DNA of 64,000 nt from Planctomycetota bacterium (GCA_021800165.1 JAJYZF010000002.1:45808-109807), one strand, 5' to 3'; shown: positions 36,854 to 45,945, counted from the first letter of the stretch. Made by a program: numbers and translations. The notes: a model not told the origin generated them from the letters alone.

Positions 36854-37240
36854 AATAGTCGGTGGCGACGGCTGCGATCGCGGGCAGTAGATAGTGGGTT
36901 GGAGTGGTTTGTGGATGTGTGGTCGGGGACGCATACGATATTTTTGAGTTTCAAAACCAGCTTGTTTTTATCGCTGGTGCCCGCGGGTGTGATCGCTGCG
37001 CTGCCGGCATTTCATCGTGCCATCACCGCAATGACACGTGGGGCCGTCACAGCGGCACCAAAACAGACTTGGGTGCGAGATGTGGCCAGCGCCAGTCGAA
37101 AGATGTGGCAAAACGTCGGGACAAATCTTGCGTAACACGGCCAGTCGGCCGCCATCGCCGTTACTGCAGCGTTGCGTGGCCCCGCCACGCCGTTGCCACG
37201 GCGGCAGATAGGATGCGTGCTGGACACATGCTCCTTGAAT
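36854..37240. other. Intergenic stretch after the restriction pair
   Basis: These 387 bases hold no gene I can support; open frames on both strands lack ribosome sites. One palindromic hairpin is visible: GCGTGGC (37174-37180) with GCCACGC (37184-37190), loop CCC. No T-tract follows it. Confidence 0.5.
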
Positions 37241-37756
37241 TTAAGGATTTACCAACGCCATAAGCTGCTTGGGCTGCATCAAAAACAGGAGTTCGCCGTG
37301 GGTTAGCGTGGCGTCCATATCCACGCATGCGACGGCCCCTTTTTTGAAGCGCACGCGCCCGGGCTTGTTGAAACAGAGTTGTCCGAGAAAACCGCTTAAG
37401 TCCGGCTCATGGCCGACGGCGATCATGGCTTGCGGCTGGTGTTTTTGCGATTTTAGTCGCTTAAGCAGCAGTTCCGGCGAGCCGCCGCAGGCCAACTCTA
37501 CCGCTACGAAAATGGGAATTGTGTGGCCCGGGGCCGCGTCGGCTGGAGGCTCCAGCGTGGCTGCCAGAATTTCGGCGGTTTGCTCTGTTCGCACGCAAGG
37601 CGAGGTGAAGATGATGTCAATGCGTGGGTTCATAGTGGCCAGTCCAGCGGCGACGCGCGTGAAATCTTTTTTACCTTCGGCAGTCAGTGCCCGCTGGGAA
37701 TCGCCGCCAAGGGCGAATTCTTTGGCCGCGGCATGCCGGCATAAATAGAGTTTCAT
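37241..37756 (-). CDS. sixA: Phosphohistidine phosphatase SixA
   Basis: This 171-residue protein from ATG 37756 has AAGGAG five bases upstream; an in-frame earlier start lacks support. The histidine-phosphatase core starts KLYLCRHAAA (catalytic His, in RH-A) and continues IFTSPCVRTEQTAEIL, then GHEPDLS with the second His. SixA removes phosphate from histidine-containing phosphotransfer proteins in the cytoplasm, although the family also includes other phosphatases. Only 14 bases separate it from the upstream mannosyltransferase gene on the same strand, so both are likely expressed together. Confidence 0.88.
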   Translation of the reverse strand: MKLYLCRHAAAKEFALGGDSQRALTAEGKKDFTRVAAGLATMNPRIDIIFTSPCVRTEQTAEILAATLEPPADAAPGHTIPIFVAVELACGGSPELLLKRLKSQKHQPQAMIAVGHEPDLSGFLGQLCFNKPGRVRFKKGAVACVDMDATLTHGELLFLMQPKQLMALVNP

Positions 37757-37770
37757 CAAAGCTCCTTCGG

Positions 37771-39189
37771 TTAGCCTACCCAAAAGCCTTGGGTAAAACG
37801 CATGGTCACCATCAACATCCACAGACCGCTTAGCGACAGCAGCGGCACACACAACCAGGCCCAGCGAGGTGGCAATTTGGCCATCACCAAGCCGAAGAAG
37901 ATCCATAATGGTACGCTGGTGGCCAGTTGGTAACGCCCCATTCCCTGGTAGTGGATGGCGCTATGCGAGAAAAATGGAATTAGCCATAAGAACAGGGCCA
38001 CCAACCACAGCGGCACGGGGAGCCGCAGCTTGGGCAGCAGCATGGCCAGCAGCACCAGAGGTGTGAACAAAGCGCAGGCGTTTTCCAGTGCGGTTATGTG
38101 AGATGGATCCGCAGGAGAAAGCAAATGGGTTATCAGGCGATGAAATATTTTACCCAGGTCTAAAGCCAGCATCGTGTGTTTCCAGGTAAGCCCCACGTGT
38201 ACCCAGCGTTGAATGTCCAATACCATCCACGGGTTGCCGGTTTCCCAGGCCAGCCACGCCGCCCAGAGAATAAATCCACTGGCGGCTACCATCGGCCACA
38301 AAATGGCCCGGCCCATGGCCCGGGACGCGGTGATGGCCGTGGCGGGGGACTGAAGATCCTGCGGCCTTTGGCGTTGGCGAGATGTTGTCCATGTCGCAAT
38401 GGCCGCGGCAAGGAGAAGAAAAAACAGTGTCGCCGAAAAAACCACACCGGTGGGGCGCACCAGATCGGCAAGGGCTCCGAGGATGGCGGCCACCCCCCAA
38501 CGCTCACGGAGTGCGGCAAAGAAAAACAGAATCATCAGCATGTCAAAAAGCGGTTCCGTATAAGCCGCAAATAGAAAAACGGCCTCCGGTTGCAGCAAAA
38601 AGCCCAGCACCGCCAGCATGGGTACCGCGGGTTGACCAGGGAATAATTCTCCCGCCAGGCGGTAGAGCAAAATCGTGGCTGTCACCGAGGCGACATTCGA
38701 GACCAGCAGCAGCCACACCCAGACCGGCAGTGGGAGAAGGCGTGAAAGCACCAACACCAGCGCCGGGTAGCCGGGATAATTGGCAGTGTTTGCGGTGCCC
38801 ACCGGTACATTTTTAATGCGGTACCACCAATGGGCGATTTGCCAATAGCGAATGCCATCCCAGCGAATGAGCGCATGCTGGTGCGGGCTCCATCCTGGAT
38901 GATACGCCCACGAAGCCAAAAACAAGGATCGCTGCGGGGCATGAAGGGCAATTTGCGCCGCCAAGTTCACGCACAACATCACCACCACCCACGCCAACAG
39001 AGGTCGTAACCACCAGCCGGCAGCCAACGCCGCCGGGATCTCGAGATCGGGGGTTGATGGCTGTACTGATGCACTCCCAAGAGCGGCAACGACGGTCGAG
39101 GGGGATGGCGTGTGGTCACCGGGAGGAACTGTCTTGGCCGGGGCCAATTCATATCCGCCGGTGGATGAAGATTGTTTCTCCGCTGGCAT
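37771..39189 (-). CDS. PIG-V-like integral membrane mannosyltransferase
   Basis: This 472-residue polytopic protein (start at ATG 39189 proposed; a TTG slightly downstream is possible, and the first ~60 residues are Pro/Ser-rich and low-complexity) has about ten hydrophobic spans. Bacterial members of the PIG-V family show WDGIRYWQIAHWWY, NYPGYPALV and AYTEPLFDMLM followed by RPTG; all are present in order. In eukaryotes PIG-V adds the second mannose of GPI anchors; bacterial homologues probably use polyprenyl-phosphate sugars for surface glycans. It overlaps the end of the SDR gene by about 40 bases. Confidence 0.85.
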   Translation of the reverse strand: MPAEKQSSSTGGYELAPAKTVPPGDHTPSPSTVVAALGSASVQPSTPDLEIPAALAAGWWLRPLLAWVVVMLCVNLAAQIALHAPQRSLFLASWAYHPGWSPHQHALIRWDGIRYWQIAHWWYRIKNVPVGTANTANYPGYPALVLVLSRLLPLPVWVWLLLVSNVASVTATILLYRLAGELFPGQPAVPMLAVLGFLLQPEAVFLFAAYTEPLFDMLMILFFFAALRERWGVAAILGALADLVRPTGVVFSATLFFLLLAAAIATWTTSRQRQRPQDLQSPATAITASRAMGRAILWPMVAASGFILWAAWLAWETGNPWMVLDIQRWVHVGLTWKHTMLALDLGKIFHRLITHLLSPADPSHITALENACALFTPLVLLAMLLPKLRLPVPLWLVALFLWLIPFFSHSAIHYQGMGRYQLATSVPLWIFFGLVMAKLPPRWAWLCVPLLSLSGLWMLMVTMRFTQGFWVG

Positions 39190-39916
39190 AGCGCATGGCC
39201 CCGGTAACGGCTCCAACCACGGCTTCCGCCACATCCTGCGGCGCAAGAATTTCCCTGGTGGGTACCTGTTCTTCTGTCATCAACGCCCGAAACATGGGCG
39301 TTTCCACTGCGGCAGGTGCAATCCCGACCACCCGAATTCCCAGCGGATCGCCTTCCTGAGCGGTGACTTTGGTTAGCATATTCAACGCTACCTTGGCTAC
39401 ACCGTACGCTCCCAAGCCCGGAAAGGGATCACGGGCGGACTCGCTGGAGATATGCACAATGACTCCTCCCGAATCCGGTCCTAACTCCGCTCCGGACCGG
39501 CCATGTTCATGCAGGTCAGACTGCGATTCAAGATGTTGGTTGCGAAAGACCGGCCAAACCGCCCGGGTCATATAAAATGCCGCTGATAGATTCACCTCCA
39601 GAATTTCCCGCCACTGGGTCGGCAATATATCGGGCGTGGGTATCATTGGAGCCATGCCCGCGGTGTTGATTACGGCATCTATGCGGGAAAATTCTTCCCT
39701 TGCTTGCCGCACCAGGCGATCCACCTCCTGAGGCTGGGTGACATCTGTTGGCACACAGATGGCTCTACCGGCGGCGCGCTTAATTTGCTCCGCGACTTCC
39801 TCCAGGCGTCCCGGTGTGCGCCCGGCCAGCACCAGGGCGTAGCCCAAGTCCGCCAGTGCCAACGCCGTCGCGCGTCCAATACCGCCACCGCCACCAGTTA
39901 CAATCGCCACTTTCAT
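39149..39916 (-). CDS. Short-chain dehydrogenase/reductase
   Basis: This 255-residue protein from ATG 39916 has GGGGTG a few bases upstream. The NAD(P)-binding loop is TGGGGGIGRA (8-17), the Asn motif is INTAGM, and the catalytic triad segments are Ser in VHISSES and Y-x3-K in YGVAK. The substrate is unknown. An inserted loop of about 15 residues (HLESQSDLHEHGRSGAELG) lies before the catalytic Ser. A PIG-V-like gene overlaps its end, so both may be needed for a surface-glycan product, which is an inference. Confidence 0.9.
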   Translation of the reverse strand: MKVAIVTGGGGGIGRATALALADLGYALVLAGRTPGRLEEVAEQIKRAAGRAICVPTDVTQPQEVDRLVRQAREEFSRIDAVINTAGMAPMIPTPDILPTQWREILEVNLSAAFYMTRAVWPVFRNQHLESQSDLHEHGRSGAELGPDSGGVIVHISSESARDPFPGLGAYGVAKVALNMLTKVTAQEGDPLGIRVVGIAPAAVETPMFRALMTEEQVPTREILAPQDVAEAVVGAVTGAMRYASGETIFIHRRI

Positions 39917-40066
39917 TGAAAACACCCCAAGCTTATAGCACTTCCGGATTTTTACGAATCCGGCCGAGAGAATTATAAAGGCGTGGTAAAAAAAAAGCGT
40001 GTGGGCGCGGATTCGGCCATCCAACAACATTGACGCGGTGGCTAAATTGGTCCATGATTTCGGGCG

Positions 40067-40840
40067 ATGACCTCCATGAATCAACCTTTAGCCAAAGCCA
40101 ATAAGTTGCCGAAAGAGCATGTTTCGCTGTTGTGCCGGGCAGGTGAGCAATATTTGGCGGGAGGACAGTACGTGGAGGCACAGCGATTGTTGCGGCAGGC
40201 GGAGACGCAGGCGTGGCGGCAACGTGATGGGATCGCACTGGCAAGAATCTACCTGTCGCTGACGGAGGCGTCTCGACTGCTGCGCCAGCAGGCATGTGAA
40301 GGTATGATCGTCATCAGCACACAAGACGATGGCATGGTACGGCGGCGGATGATGCGGGAGTTCGTGGGCGAGCGTGCGGGTACGATACTGTTGGGGGGAA
40401 GAAGCGGGGACCGGTTGGTGTTGAAAATGCTGGAGAGGGTGCAATACGCGGCGCAAAAGAGAGGCTATGCTCTGGAGGCATTGCTTTTATTGCGATGTGG
40501 CCAGAAGTGGAGGGTTGCATCTGTGGCGGATCCAACCTTTGCCGCTGGTTTACCGGTGTGCTGGGTACAAAATTTATCAGACCAGAGGGCTGGTAAACCG
40601 GGCCATGCCGACGAGATTCTCCTGCCGCCTGCGGGCGTGTATCCACCGGGATCAGCCGGAGCCAAGTTGGCGGGTGAATCCCTGCTGGCGGCACACGAAT
40701 TGTTGGCTCTTAAGTGGCAGGCACGCCATCTAGTACGGGCCAGCCGTTGGGTGGAAATGGACTGGCTGCGGCGAGCGATACGCATTGATCCAGCGTGTGA
40801 ACCTGTGCTGATGCGGTTGTTGGCGCTGGCTGGTGGCTGA
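40067..40840 (+). CDS. Helical repeat protein of unknown function
   Basis: This 257-residue protein has no signal peptide. The N-terminal ~70 residues look like a TPR pair (AGEQYLAGGQYVEAQRLLRQAETQAW), and the rest is mixed helix with little recognisable motif. It is divergent from the SDR gene, starting 150 bases from it, and ends about 200 bases before the ECF sigma gene. No function can be assigned. Confidence 0.65.
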   Translation: MTSMNQPLAKANKLPKEHVSLLCRAGEQYLAGGQYVEAQRLLRQAETQAWRQRDGIALARIYLSLTEASRLLRQQACEGMIVISTQDDGMVRRRMMREFVGERAGTILLGGRSGDRLVLKMLERVQYAAQKRGYALEALLLLRCGQKWRVASVADPTFAAGLPVCWVQNLSDQRAGKPGHADEILLPPAGVYPPGSAGAKLAGESLLAAHELLALKWQARHLVRASRWVEMDWLRRAIRIDPACEPVLMRLLALAGG

Positions 40841-41036
40841 CGGACTCTTCGATAACTCCGGGAAGGAGAAACCTTGTATAGGCTATTACGAGGCGTTCGT
40901 AAAAACGAATTAAATGGAAAGCAATGGCCTTTAGTGGAAACTTATATTATTCTGGGGAGGTTTGTGGGATGGCAGTGGTTTGATGCTGCTGGCGAACCTA
41001 GCCGTGGGTACGGCGTATAGACAAAGGAAGGGCCGA

Positions 41037-41624
41037 ATGGCCACGGACGAACAACTCATGGCCGAGTTTATTGCGGGCAGTGAATCGGCCTTTCGCGAGT
41101 TGGTGTCGCGTTACGAACGCGAGTTGTATGTATTTCTGCAACGCTTTGTCAATAACGGGGCTGCGGCAGAAGACTTATTTCAGGAGGCGTTCATTCAGGT
41201 ATACCGCAATGCGGATAAGTTTGATTCGCAGAGGAGGTTTCGCTCTTGGCTCTTTACGATCGCCTCTAACAAAGCCCGCGATTATTTGCGAGCGAGTCGC
41301 CGTCGTGCGACGCAGTCTTTGGATGCGAACTTTGGCACCGAGAACGAAAAGGCCGCTTTTGCGGATGTGTTGGAAACAGATGGAGGGTCTGCACAGGATT
41401 TGCTCATCGGCGGCGAAGATGCTGCGGCGATTCGGGAGATGATCGGGAGGTTGCCGGATATTTACCGTGAGGTGCTGATTTTGAGTTATTTCAGCCATTT
41501 TTCGTACAAACAGACCGCGGAAGTGCTGGATGTTCCGGTTGGCACGGTGAAGAGTCGGTTACATTCCGCTTTAACCCAATTTGGCCGCTTGTGGAAACAA
41601 CGGCAGGCGGAGCAGCGATTGTGA
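41037..41624 (+). CDS. ECF-type RNA polymerase sigma factor
   Basis: This 195-residue protein from ATG 41037 has AAGGAAGG six bases upstream. Region 2 (FRELVSRYERELYVFLQRF, AEDLFQEAFIQVYRNADKF and FRSWLFTIASNKARDYLRA) binds core polymerase and the -10 element; region 4 (LPDIYREVLILSYF, YKQTAEVLDVPVGTVKSRLHSAL) contacts the -35. The linker between them is acidic. It is followed 70 bases later by a membrane protein that may be its anti-sigma factor. A GGAAAC-type ECF element occurs upstream (near 40937), hinting at self-regulation, but this is weak. Confidence 0.93.
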   Translation: MATDEQLMAEFIAGSESAFRELVSRYERELYVFLQRFVNNGAAAEDLFQEAFIQVYRNADKFDSQRRFRSWLFTIASNKARDYLRASRRRATQSLDANFGTENEKAAFADVLETDGGSAQDLLIGGEDAAAIREMIGRLPDIYREVLILSYFSHFSYKQTAEVLDVPVGTVKSRLHSALTQFGRLWKQRQAEQRL

Positions 41625-41694
41625 TAGTACATGGAAATATGGCAGCGTGCGGCGAGGATAGAGTTGGTATGTTTGATGTGAGTGTAGAACCTAT

Positions 41695-42735
41695 ATGACC
41701 CACGATCCATTTCAGTTTAATCCCAACGACCAAGAGGCCTTTTCTCTAGAGGGTTATCGTTTGACCGAAGTGGAGGCGGCGTATGTGGACCGCTGGTTTG
41801 GTCAAGAGCCGCCGGGCCGCAATGGCGCGTCAGAAGACCAAGAAAATGCCCCCACTCCGGGCTTGGCCGAAATTATCCATCTGCTCTCTCAGACCGGTGA
41901 GCCGGCGGTACCACCTGGGCTGGCTGATCGGACCATGGCCATGGTTCGGCAGCGGTCGTCGGTTGGCGGCCTTACCTGGGGTAAGAGCGTGGGCCAACCA
42001 GCGGCGAGAATGCGTATTGGGTGGGATCGGCGGAAAATAGACTTGGCTGCCATGAGTGTTGCGGCGGGCTTACTCTTTGTCGTTTTAATTTCGGGGATTC
42101 AGCAGGCCCGTTATGTTGCGGCCCGCACAGCTTGCGCGGGAAACCTCACCGCATTGGCCAGTGCGTTTGCCGGTTATGCCGCGGACGATGCAGGCATGTT
42201 GCCGCGCATCGCTGCACCCTCGGATGGGAATTGGTTACCGCGAGCCGATACTCCGGGGGAACCGCGCAGTGCCCATGCCCATGGCAATCTGGCGAATTTA
42301 CGACCCTTGTTTGCACGCAGCCGGTTTGTTTCATGGAAGCACCTGATTTGTCCAAGCTGTCATGTTGCTCCTACGCTCGGCCTAAGCGCGAACTTGTCGC
42401 ACGGTTTGCCGACGGATGATATCAGCTATTCATACATTGATCAGCTTGCCGCGTATCATCATCGTTGGGGGAACACTGGTCATGTGGTAGTGATGGCCGA
42501 TTATAATCCGCTTTTTCAAGCCACCACGGGCGAAGTTCTCGCAAATGCCAACTCTTTTAATCATGACCAGCGTGGGGAAAACATCTTGTGTGATGATGGG
42601 AGCGTGCGCTGGGTGACAACACCAGATGTCGGACCAAGGAACGATAATATCTGGACGGTGCAAGGAGATTCCAAGCCTCCCTTCACCGGATGCGAAGAAC
42701 CAAAAAGCCCCGATGATATTCTGGTGGTTCCATGA
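41695..42735 (+). CDS. Single-span membrane protein with pseudopilin-like exterior, possible anti-sigma partner
   Basis: This 346-residue protein has an N-terminal ~110-residue charged cytoplasmic part, one hydrophobic helix near 117-135 (LAAMSVAAGLLFVVLISG), and an exterior domain. The segment after the helix, ARTACAGNLTALASAFAGYAADD, is the classical post-helix part of planctomycete pseudopilins (CxxNL...YA-D), and the C-terminus has H-x10-DG (NHDQRGENILCDDG). So it looks like a pseudopilin body fused behind a cytoplasmic domain. Its place right after a sigma factor suggests an anti-sigma role, but no known anti-sigma motif is recognisable. No prepilin-peptidase site is present. Confidence 0.7.
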   Translation: MTHDPFQFNPNDQEAFSLEGYRLTEVEAAYVDRWFGQEPPGRNGASEDQENAPTPGLAEIIHLLSQTGEPAVPPGLADRTMAMVRQRSSVGGLTWGKSVGQPAARMRIGWDRRKIDLAAMSVAAGLLFVVLISGIQQARYVAARTACAGNLTALASAFAGYAADDAGMLPRIAAPSDGNWLPRADTPGEPRSAHAHGNLANLRPLFARSRFVSWKHLICPSCHVAPTLGLSANLSHGLPTDDISYSYIDQLAAYHHRWGNTGHVVVMADYNPLFQATTGEVLANANSFNHDQRGENILCDDGSVRWVTTPDVGPRNDNIWTVQGDSKPPFTGCEEPKSPDDILVVP

Positions 42736-42785
42736 GGCGCTCACGTTATTGACATCGTGGAAAAACGCGGCTACGCTTTAAGCCT

Positions 42786-43460
42786 ATGCCAAGAACCGCA
42801 CGGGCCGCCAAAGGCGGCGTCATTTATCATATTTTTAACCGCGGCAACGGCCGCAGGGTGGTCTTTCGTAAGCGGAAAGACTATGAGATGTTTTTGGAAA
42901 TACTCAGAGCGGGCCGGGAGCGGGCTTCCATCAAAGTATTCGGGTTTTGTTTGATGCCCAACCATTGGCATTTGGTGGTTCGCCCGCGAGGTGACGGCGA
43001 TCTTTCCGCTTATCTTTCCTGGATCACCAACACCCATGTCAAACGCTGCCGCGTGCGACACCCTCATGCCAAGGGAAGCTTGTATCAGGGGCGTTATAAA
43101 AGTTTTCCAGTGCAAGGTGGACGACATTTCATCAACCTGTTGCGCTATATTGAAAGCAATCCGCAGCGTGCTGGGTTGAAAAAGCGGGCGGAGAAGTGGC
43201 CATGGTCAAGCTTGGGCTGTGATAAAAAGGTGGCATCGGCACTTTTAGATTCCTGGCCGGTGGATCGGCCTAAGCATTGGCGTAAGGTGGTTAGTAAGCC
43301 GCTGAGCAGGGCCGACCGAGATGTGGTTGTGGCCAGCTTGAAGCGCTCACGTCCTCTGGGCGAAGATCTTTGGGTGAGAATGACGGCCAAGAAGACTGGT
43401 AAGGAGCAAACGCTTCACCCCATTGGTCGTCCGCCAAAACAGATCAAGAAAGTAAGATAA
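42786..43460 (+). CDS. REP-associated tyrosine transposase (RAYT, Y1_Tnp)
   Basis: This 224-residue protein fits the Y1 transposase family of IS200/IS605-like HUH enzymes: GVIYHIFNRGN near the start, MPNHWHLVV (near 56-64) with the His-x-His metal motif, and a Tyr in the following GSLYQGRYKSF segment that is the likely nucleophile. NLLRYIESNPQRAGL is typical of RAYTs. These proteins are domesticated rather than freely transposing and act on REP hairpins. The C-terminal ~80 residues are a basic extension. The start is close to the end of the membrane-protein gene. Confidence 0.9.
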   Translation: MPRTARAAKGGVIYHIFNRGNGRRVVFRKRKDYEMFLEILRAGRERASIKVFGFCLMPNHWHLVVRPRGDGDLSAYLSWITNTHVKRCRVRHPHAKGSLYQGRYKSFPVQGGRHFINLLRYIESNPQRAGLKKRAEKWPWSSLGCDKKVASALLDSWPVDRPKHWRKVVSKPLSRADRDVVVASLKRSRPLGEDLWVRMTAKKTGKEQTLHPIGRPPKQIKKVR

Positions 43461-43827
43461 GTTGGCGGTTGTTCCAAGACCGCCTCCGTTTGGGGCGCGG
43501 GCACAGCGGTGCCGTCTGTTGGCCGCGGATTTGCCGCAGGCACGCCGTATTCTCGTGCCTGGAGGTCTCAAAATTGACTGCGGTGAGGGGAAAAAAATTG
43601 GGGAAAAAGTGACGCGACCGCGATCCCAAGGATCTTTCTCGGAGGGCTTCGCCGGGTGACTGGCGGTGGCACGCTGAGCGCCGGCCAGTCCGCGCTGGGT
43701 TTGACCATAAGTTCCGGCTGCGCTCGGATCGGCATGGTCAAGCCATTGCCGGTATCCGTACGACAGGCACCGCGTATAATATGTCCACAAGGCGCATCAT
43801 GACGGAGTTTCAGGCAGGTACGTGCGT
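43461..43827. other. Intergenic stretch after the RAYT gene
   Basis: These 367 bases hold no gene. They are rich in inverted repeats, including the REP-like hairpin at 43658-43690, and a lone TATAAT at 43776-43781 without a matching -35. Confidence 0.5.
43658..43690. repeat. Imperfect REP-like hairpin near the RAYT gene
   Basis: GACTGGC (43658-43664) pairs with GCCAGTC (43684-43690) to give a 7-base stem; further inner pairs GG(U)G with C(G)CC lengthen it. A GGAG tetranucleotide lies about 16 bases before. RAYT genes usually neighbour such palindromes, so it may be its substrate; I see only one clear copy. Confidence 0.35.
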
Positions 43828-44985
43828 ATGAAGAGCCGTAAATATTTCTCAGATGTGGCTGATTTTCGGGTGCGAGCAGCGCGCAGGCTGGGTTTCTTCG
43901 CCGGTGCGGTGCTGTTTCTGGGGTTGCTTCTTTTGGGGAGCAGTTGGCTCATCAGTGTGGTGGGGACGGGATCTGCCGAGAAGTCGGTCGCAGGTTCACA
44001 GACTGGGCCATCGGTCGTGCCCGCGCTAGCTCATATCCCATGGCACAATAACGCGTGTCATCCGGTGCGGATGCGGCTGTATGCCGCTTCGTTACCTGGC
44101 TATTGGCCACACATGGCGGTGCCTTGGTGGTGGACCCAGGTGCGTGTGGCACCTGCGGACAATCCACGGGTGGTGGGCTTGCGCAAGGCGTTATGTCGAG
44201 ATCAGAGGCGTGGGCGTGTTCGGGGGCTGCGGCAATTTGCGGTCTGGCTCCGAGACGCCGGCGGGAAGGCCTACCCGATAGTCGAACGAACCTTGTTGCC
44301 TGCCGTGCTCGATGCGCGGCACTATCGTACTGCGCTGGGCATGACGCGTTTGCTGATTCTTTGGGAACCGGCCAATACCGGTTGGGTGCAGTTCATGTTA
44401 TTGGTGCGAACGCAGGCACTTCTGGCGGCGCGGCACCCCGATCGGGCGCTGGATAATGCGCTGCGGCTGTACAATGTATGTACCCTGCGCGATGTCCGAC
44501 AGGTCGTGGTGTTGATCGCAGAGTGCCTGCAATCCGGGGCGATGGGCGCTGGCCTTACGGCCCGGCGGTTCGTAGCGGAGCAAATTGGCCAGCAGTACGT
44601 GTCGCCGCCGACCGATCCCCATTGTCCATTACCAGCCGCATTTCGGCGTTACAGGCGTGATTCGTCGGACAAGTTAAGCCGAGGTGATCATGATTTGTCG
44701 GCGGCATGGCGAAGGCTCAATCCACAGCCGTACGTTACCCATGCAGCGCAAATAACCGGAGAGGATTTTAACAGTTTGATGCGGCGGGGCAATTTGCTTC
44801 TGCTGGCGAACCATTGTCGTCAGGCGGCGCTGGTGTGGGGGCGGGCTTATGGGGTGGCACAAGGCGCGTGGCAGTTGCAGGGAGCGGCGGAAGGTATCGC
44901 CCGGACGATCAAAGCGTTGGATAAGACCGTCGGGCGGGCCAATCAATGGGTGCACCATGTCAGTACCGGTGGAGTAACAAAGTGA
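43828..44985 (+). CDS. Membrane-anchored helical repeat protein, paralogue A
   Basis: This 385-residue protein (ATG 43828; GTG 43822 also possible) has one membrane span near residues 20-48 (LGFFAGAVLFLGLLLLGSSWL) and a large exterior helical part. C-terminal TLR-rich helices such as ALAARHPDRALDNALRLYN resemble TPRs. It shares a closing TVGRANQWV with the next gene's TVGRANGFV and a RGNLLLL block, so the two are distant tandem paralogues. No catalytic motif is visible. It may be an envelope-associated scaffold. It is the first of two genes joined by a GTGA overlap. Confidence 0.75.
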   Translation: MKSRKYFSDVADFRVRAARRLGFFAGAVLFLGLLLLGSSWLISVVGTGSAEKSVAGSQTGPSVVPALAHIPWHNNACHPVRMRLYAASLPGYWPHMAVPWWWTQVRVAPADNPRVVGLRKALCRDQRRGRVRGLRQFAVWLRDAGGKAYPIVERTLLPAVLDARHYRTALGMTRLLILWEPANTGWVQFMLLVRTQALLAARHPDRALDNALRLYNVCTLRDVRQVVVLIAECLQSGAMGAGLTARRFVAEQIGQQYVSPPTDPHCPLPAAFRRYRRDSSDKLSRGDHDLSAAWRRLNPQPYVTHAAQITGEDFNSLMRRGNLLLLANHCRQAALVWGRAYGVAQGAWQLQGAAEGIARTIKALDKTVGRANQWVHHVSTGGVTK

Positions 44986-45917
44986 GGATCAAGTTAGAGT
45001 ATTCGTTCGTAGCCGCCTTTACCCGCCGTGGTTTTTTTCCGGCGAACCGCCGGAGAGTGAAACGGCGATGGCTGAATATTGTCTGCCTGTTGTCCATCGG
45101 GCTGATGGTCTTGCGCCCTGGTCCGGTAGTTTGGGCCCAACCGCCATGGCTGCATGATCACCTAACGCAGGAATTAGCCAACCCTGACCGGAAGGTGGCG
45201 GTACGGGCATTTCATCAGATATCCAGGGATATGCCCGCAGTCGGCCCGCCCATGGAGTGGTTGTTGTTGCGGGTATGGCCTACGGCGCTGATGCGCGGCC
45301 GGCATTACAACTTGGCGGCCAGGTTGGAATTGCAGACAATATGCAATTTTCCGGGAAATCTCTGGGTTCTTCAGGGGGCGATGGATTTGCGGGTGCGAGC
45401 GCTCTTGCAGGCCAACCATCCCAGGCAGGCGCTAAGTGCGGCGCGAGGTTTATTGAATATATGTTCCATGCGGATGACACAACATGCCCTGCTGTTGGTG
45501 GGCCAATGCCTTAATGCGGCCTTTCCGCAGGATCCGCAAATGGTGGAGAACTTTATGGACCAGCAGGTGGCCGGAGCGGTGCCGGTCGCGCCGGGCGGTA
45601 AAGCCCAGCGGTGCATGGTGCTGGAATCCATACCTCTGCACGGCCGCCCTTTCGCCAGCACGCTGCGAGATTTGCAGCCATTTACTGATTATCAAAGCCT
45701 GCTGGCTCGCGGCAATCTGTTGTTGCTCTCGGGCAAGGCTGCGGAGGCGATGGGGCTTTTCCATTTGATGGCTAATCAATACGGAGATGGTCGCACCGCC
45801 AATGAATGTATAGCCCGCGCCCTAAAGGCCGAAGATGGCACCGTTGGACGGGCCAACGGGTTTGTGCTTTCGCTTATGAAATCGGCGACGATAACCGTAC
45901 GTCGAGGCGGGCCTTGA
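44982..45917 (+). CDS. Membrane-anchored helical repeat protein, paralogue B
   Basis: This 311-residue protein starts with GTG at 44982, overlapping the preceding stop by four bases (GTGA), with GGAG seven bases upstream. A hydrophobic segment near 33-50 (LNIVCLLSIGLMVLRPGPVV) suggests an uncleaved anchor or signal; the remainder has TPR-like helices (LARGNLLLLSGKAAEAMGLFHL). It resembles the previous gene in layout and C-terminus. The overlap points to a coupled pair made in equal amounts. The function is unknown. Confidence 0.75.
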   Translation: MRIKLEYSFVAAFTRRGFFPANRRRVKRRWLNIVCLLSIGLMVLRPGPVVWAQPPWLHDHLTQELANPDRKVAVRAFHQISRDMPAVGPPMEWLLLRVWPTALMRGRHYNLAARLELQTICNFPGNLWVLQGAMDLRVRALLQANHPRQALSAARGLLNICSMRMTQHALLLVGQCLNAAFPQDPQMVENFMDQQVAGAVPVAPGGKAQRCMVLESIPLHGRPFASTLRDLQPFTDYQSLLARGNLLLLSGKAAEAMGLFHLMANQYGDGRTANECIARALKAEDGTVGRANGFVLSLMKSATITVRRGGP

Positions 45918-45945
45918 GTTGGCCCAACGTTTGTGGAGAACCAAC

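Noticed and set aside
37174..37190. Seven-base-pair palindrome with CCC loop after sixA
   Set aside because: No T-tract and far from both gene ends, so I do not call it a terminator.
43776..43781. Perfect TATAAT upstream of the repeat-protein pair
   Set aside because: No -35 box at a usable distance.
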